Shown one piece after another: positions 61,523 through 64,000 of a stretch of DNA of 64,000 bases (its first letter is position 1; every line of letters starts with the position of its first letter). The position numbers and the translations under genes were made by a program. The DNA is from Sorangium cellulosum So0157-2. Lineage in GTDB: Bacteria; Myxococcota_A; Polyangia; Polyangiales; Polyangiaceae. The DNA is taken from assembly GCF_000418325.1 (NCBI RefSeq), contig NC_021658.1, positions 5,691,501 to 5,755,500 on the forward strand, written 5' to 3'. The notes under the pieces were generated by a model that saw only the letters and a program-made list of their open reading frames with translations, made no database searches and was not told the DNA's origin.

Positions 61523-62877
61523 GCCGGCCGAACGAGCCGTTCGAGCGCGACGAGGTGCTCGACAAGCCGGGGATCGTCGGCGCGCGCTGGTGGCACAAGG
61601 GCCTCGCCGAGGCGCCGAAGGACGCCTCGCGGCGGAACGCGATCCTCGTCGCGCTCGGCGCGGTCGGGCTCGCCGGCTTCGCGGCGGCGCTCGCCGTGGT
61701 GGCCGACGGGTGCTCCGAGGACGACCACGAGGTCCAGAGGAAGCGGGCGCTCGACATGCAGCGGACCTTCGGCTGGAGCTTCGGCGCGGCGCAAGAGAGC
61801 GTGACGTTCGACGGCGAGTCGAAGAAGCCGTTCGACCAGGCGGCGATCGCGAGGATGGCGACCGAGCTCAGGCCTGCGGACGAGGCCATGCGCGCCTACT
61901 ATGTGCCCGCGCTGTTCGAGTCCCCCTCCGCCGTGCCCACGCTCGTCGCCCAGGGGGATCCGGCGCCGATCACCCCGCTCGGCAGCGTGCTCCGGCCGAT
62001 CTTCACGCCGGCGATGGAGCGCGCCTACCGGAGCGGCAAGGCGCTCGCGTCCCTGCTGCTCGCCGCCCGGACGGCCGGCGGCCTGCGCCGGGACATCGCG
62101 GTCATCGTGGATCTGGATGGCCCGGAGTCGGTGGCCTTCGCCGCGGGCGCGGCGGAGGCGTTCGATCCGGTGTTCACGTTCGACAACTGGCCGCATCCGC
62201 GCGGCGTCGTCAAGGCGCACCAGACGCTCGCCGCGGCGGCGTATTATCAGCCGCTCTTCGCCCGCCCGCACCCCGGCCCGCGCGCGACGATGTTCGTCCT
62301 CGACCGCCAGCGGCTCTCGCCGTACTCGGACGACGCGGCGCAGTTCGACAACCGTCATGTCGCGCGGCTGCCGTCCGCCGATACCCTGTGGGATCGCGGC
62401 GTCCGTTACGTGCTGTACGTCGTTCCCACGGAGGCGGACACGACCGAGACGGACGATCTCAACGACGATCTCGTGGCCTACCGGATGCGCCAGCTCCACG
62501 TGGCGATGATGGCCGCGAGCGTCTTCGCGCCCGATCCTGCGGAGGCGAGGCCCGCGGACGCCACCGAGGACTGGCCTCCTCACTATTATGGGGGCAGCGC
62601 CGCGTCGCACGGCTGGTTCTGGGTGGACTACCCGTGGGGGGCGCCGCCCCGGCCGGCGCCGGTCGAGCCCGCCGTGCGGCGGCCGGGCAAGGGCTATGTG
62701 CCGATGGTGCGGGCGACGCCGTTCTCGAGCGGCGGCGCCGCGGGCGGGACGCCGCCGGTCCCGGACGGCTTCGGGACGGTGCCTGTCGTCGTGGCGCTCG
62801 GCACCGGCGCGATCCTCGGGGCGGCGCTCAGCCGGAGCGGCTCGTGGAACCGGGCTTCGGGAGGATACGGAGGCTAG
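61519..62877 (+). CDS. Membrane-anchored protein with Gly-rich C-terminus ending in GG
   Basis: 452 residues from the coupled GTG. About 40 cytoplasmic residues with a twin Arg, a membrane helix at about 41-62 and a Cys at 65. A large soluble domain (about 90-370) has alpha/beta features (VIVDLDGPESVAFAAGAAEA, YVLYVVPTEADTTETDDLND) and no recognised family. The C-terminal 90 residues are Pro/Gly-rich, with repeated aromatics (HYYGGSAASHGWFWVDYPWG), then a hydrophobic stretch and the final SGSWNRASGGYGG. A Gly-rich tail with terminal GG, next to a YgiC-like ligase, recalls YgiB-type (DUF1190) proteins. The tail may be the ligase substrate. That is inference. Confidence 0.6.
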   Translation: MSRPNEPFERDEVLDKPGIVGARWWHKGLAEAPKDASRRNAILVALGAVGLAGFAAALAVVADGCSEDDHEVQRKRALDMQRTFGWSFGAAQESVTFDGESKKPFDQAAIARMATELRPADEAMRAYYVPALFESPSAVPTLVAQGDPAPITPLGSVLRPIFTPAMERAYRSGKALASLLLAARTAGGLRRDIAVIVDLDGPESVAFAAGAAEAFDPVFTFDNWPHPRGVVKAHQTLAAAAYYQPLFARPHPGPRATMFVLDRQRLSPYSDDAAQFDNRHVARLPSADTLWDRGVRYVLYVVPTEADTTETDDLNDDLVAYRMRQLHVAMMAASVFAPDPAEARPADATEDWPPHYYGGSAASHGWFWVDYPWGAPPRPAPVEPAVRRPGKGYVPMVRATPFSSGGAAGGTPPVPDGFGTVPVVVALGTGAILGAALSRSGSWNRASGGYGG

Positions 62878-62878
62878 G

Positions 62879-63451
62879 GTGGAGCACTCGATCTTCGCGA
62901 TGGAGGTGTGCGCGCGCATGGACCCGGGGAGCGTCCTGCAGCGCACGCTGCACGAGTGCGTGCAGGGCCATTGCGAGACGATGAGCCTGAACCAGAAATG
63001 GCACCAGTACCGCCGCGCGCAGATGGCGCTGCTGTCCAACCTGCATGTCCTCGAGAAGGGGTGCTGGGACTATTTCGACGACAACGCCCGCGCGCTCAAC
63101 GACTTCAGCATGTGGTCCCGCGGCATGACCACCGAGGAGGGCGCGCGCAGGGGGCCGTCGGGGACGCCCGACCCGTACCGCGGCCAGCCGCGCTACCTGA
63201 CGTTCACGATGGCGTTCCTGCTGGTCCAGGGCTCGCCCACGGATCGGATGCTCTGCGCGGTCTGCGACATCCCCAAGGACCGCCTCTGGCGCCGCGACGT
63301 GTTCGGCCACATTCTCCAGAACCTCGGGCACGTGAGCTTCGCCAGCGTGAAGTCGGACGTCATCTACCTCATCCCGCGCGACGAGGGGTGGGCGCTCACG
63401 GCGGAGGATCTGAACGATCCCAAGTTCCACTACCTACGGAAGATCGTCTAG
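62879..63451 (+). CDS. Unrecognised 190-residue protein of the ATP-grasp cluster
   Basis: It starts at a GTG with GGAGG about 6 bp upstream. The protein begins MEHSIFAMEVCARMDPGSVL, has a helical middle (LNQKWHQYRRAQMALLSNLH, GCWDYFDDNARALNDF) and a C-terminal part with FGHILQNLGHVSFASVKSDV and YLIPRDEGWALTAEDL. Six Cys and several His; no signal peptide or membrane segment. I do not know a family. It starts 1 bp after the stop of the GG-tail gene, so it is in the same operon. Its stop lies 1 bp from the end of the convergent dioxygenase gene. Confidence 0.7.
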   Translation: MEHSIFAMEVCARMDPGSVLQRTLHECVQGHCETMSLNQKWHQYRRAQMALLSNLHVLEKGCWDYFDDNARALNDFSMWSRGMTTEEGARRGPSGTPDPYRGQPRYLTFTMAFLLVQGSPTDRMLCAVCDIPKDRLWRRDVFGHILQNLGHVSFASVKSDVIYLIPRDEGWALTAEDLNDPKFHYLRKIV

Positions 63452-63452
63452 A

Positions 63453-64000
63453 CTAAAACCACGTCTCCCACCTTCCACGATCGATCTCCGCCGCGTGCAC
63501 CGTCGCCGAGATCCGGTCTCGGCCGCCGGAGAACGGCTGTATCTGGTGCAGCCGGTAGCTGTCGATGACGAGCGCGCCCCCAGGCCGATAGCCGGCCACG
63601 AGGCTCCGCGCGGAGAGCGCCTCGTCGCCCGGGTCGTCCCTCCCGTCGTAGAGGACGTCCCACAGCTTGAGCCCGCCGTCCGCGTCGGGGAGCTCCAGCA
63701 TCACGACCGCCGTGATCGCGCGGAGCCGCCGGGCAAGGTGGTAGTCGGAGAGCCCCTCCGTGTCGAAGTGGACGACGCCGCCCTCGCGCGCGACCTTCTC
63801 CCCCGCGGGGAAGATGTGCACCCCCGGCCCGCAGAAGCCGCGCCGGGGCTGCGCGAGCCCGCCGGTGAGCGCCGCGACGAGCGCGCGCATCCGGCGCTGG
63901 AGGCCGGGGAGGTGGCGCTCGACGCGGGCGTCGGACGCGGCCGCGTCGGCGAAGTACTCCCGGGAACGCCCCTGCTCCAGGTGCGTGTAAAAGGCGCGCC
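63453..64000 (-). CDS. 2OG-Fe(II) dioxygenase, N-terminus outside window
   Basis: The frame is open from the right edge (64000) to a stop at 63453, about 182 residues. The N-terminal part is missing; the present part begins RAFYTHLEQGRSREYF. The iron site is His-x-Asp in VVHFDTEGLSDYHLARRL, with a distal His and Arg in LHQIQPFSGGRDRISATVHA. This is a typical jelly-roll oxygenase end. The ATG at 63890 is internal and not the true start. Convergent with the ATP-grasp cluster operon and possibly part of it. Confidence 0.78.
   Translation of the reverse strand, partial: RAFYTHLEQGRSREYFADAAASDARVERHLPGLQRRMRALVAALTGGLAQPRRGFCGPGVHIFPAGEKVAREGGVVHFDTEGLSDYHLARRLRAITAVVMLELPDADGGLKLWDVLYDGRDDPGDEALSARSLVAGYRPGGALVIDSYRLHQIQPFSGGRDRISATVHAAEIDRGRWETWF

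Overview
The window is very GC-rich DNA whose gene content points to a Sorangium-like myxobacterium (Polyangiales). The evidence is many lipoproteins with long Gly/Ser/Thr/Ala linkers after the lipobox, a MYXO-CTERM-like tail, two Hanks-type Ser/Thr kinases, a multi-PAS histidine kinase, Cys-rich repeat lipoproteins and a scattered set of plant-cell-wall hydrolases. Species assignment is inference. No rRNA, tRNA, CRISPR array, integrase or recognisable insertion sequence was seen.

Layout. 1-3.2 kb (minus strand): a carboxyltransferase running off the left edge, a CoA-transferase fused to a GNAT domain, and a CBS protein. 3.4-5.3 kb: a small protein, a PQQ-type beta-propeller fragment and a frameshifted lipoprotein. 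5.3-5.56 kb: a 42-43 bp degenerate tandem repeat. 5.6-7.4 kb: a Cys-containing CBS protein divergent from a universal stress protein. 7.7-12.9 kb: a SASA esterase (frameshifted just before its MYXO-CTERM tail), a Cys-rich lipoprotein interrupted by a G25 tract, a repeat Cys-rich lipoprotein and a Ca-binding-repeat lipoprotein. 12.9-16.5 kb: a Rieske oxygenase coupled to an HxD...H...R dioxygenase-like protein, an AraC remnant, a GH16 lipoprotein and a 3' relic of the dioxygenase-like gene. 16.5-24.1 kb: Ser/Thr kinase with TPR-like tail, serine beta-lactamase-like protein, PAS/GAF histidine kinase. 24.1-27.6 kb: zinc metallopeptidase, c-type cytochrome lipoprotein, LysR. 27.7-32.3 kb (minus): an N-terminally truncated GH115 xylan alpha-glucuronidase next to an M64 peptidase lipoprotein pair. 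32.6-38.3 kb: LysR/tautomerase pair, GH5 lipoprotein, AraC/aldo-keto reductase pair. 38.4-42.5 kb: ECF sigma factor, FecR-like protein, envelope protein, Cys-rich lipoprotein. 42.6-47.2 kb: a branched-chain amino-acid type ABC transporter whose binding protein and first permease are fused. 47.2-55.3 kb: DinB, PhyH dioxygenase, GH10 xylanase, vWA lipoprotein, pirin, AraC, a 21-bp repeat array and an SDR protein that lacks the catalytic Tyr. 55.6-58.3 kb: second Ser/Thr kinase and a methyltransferase.

58.3-64 kb is the most interesting block: a glutathionylspermidine-synthase-like ATP-grasp ligase coupled to a DUF350 membrane protein, divergent from a three-gene set (a second HxD...H...R protein, a membrane-anchored protein ending in a Gly-rich tail with terminal GG, and an unrecognised 190-residue protein), convergent with another 2OG-Fe dioxygenase that leaves the window. 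It resembles the enterobacterial ygiB-ygiC / yjfLMC gene groups with added oxygenases. I infer a peptide- or protein-tail modification system.

Functional threads: lignocellulose attack (CE6-type esterase, GH16, GH115, GH5, GH10), surface lipoproteins, stress sensing and signalling, and amino-acid-type uptake. At least three apparent single-base frameshifts lie in or near G/C runs, so some broken genes may be sequencing or assembly errors.
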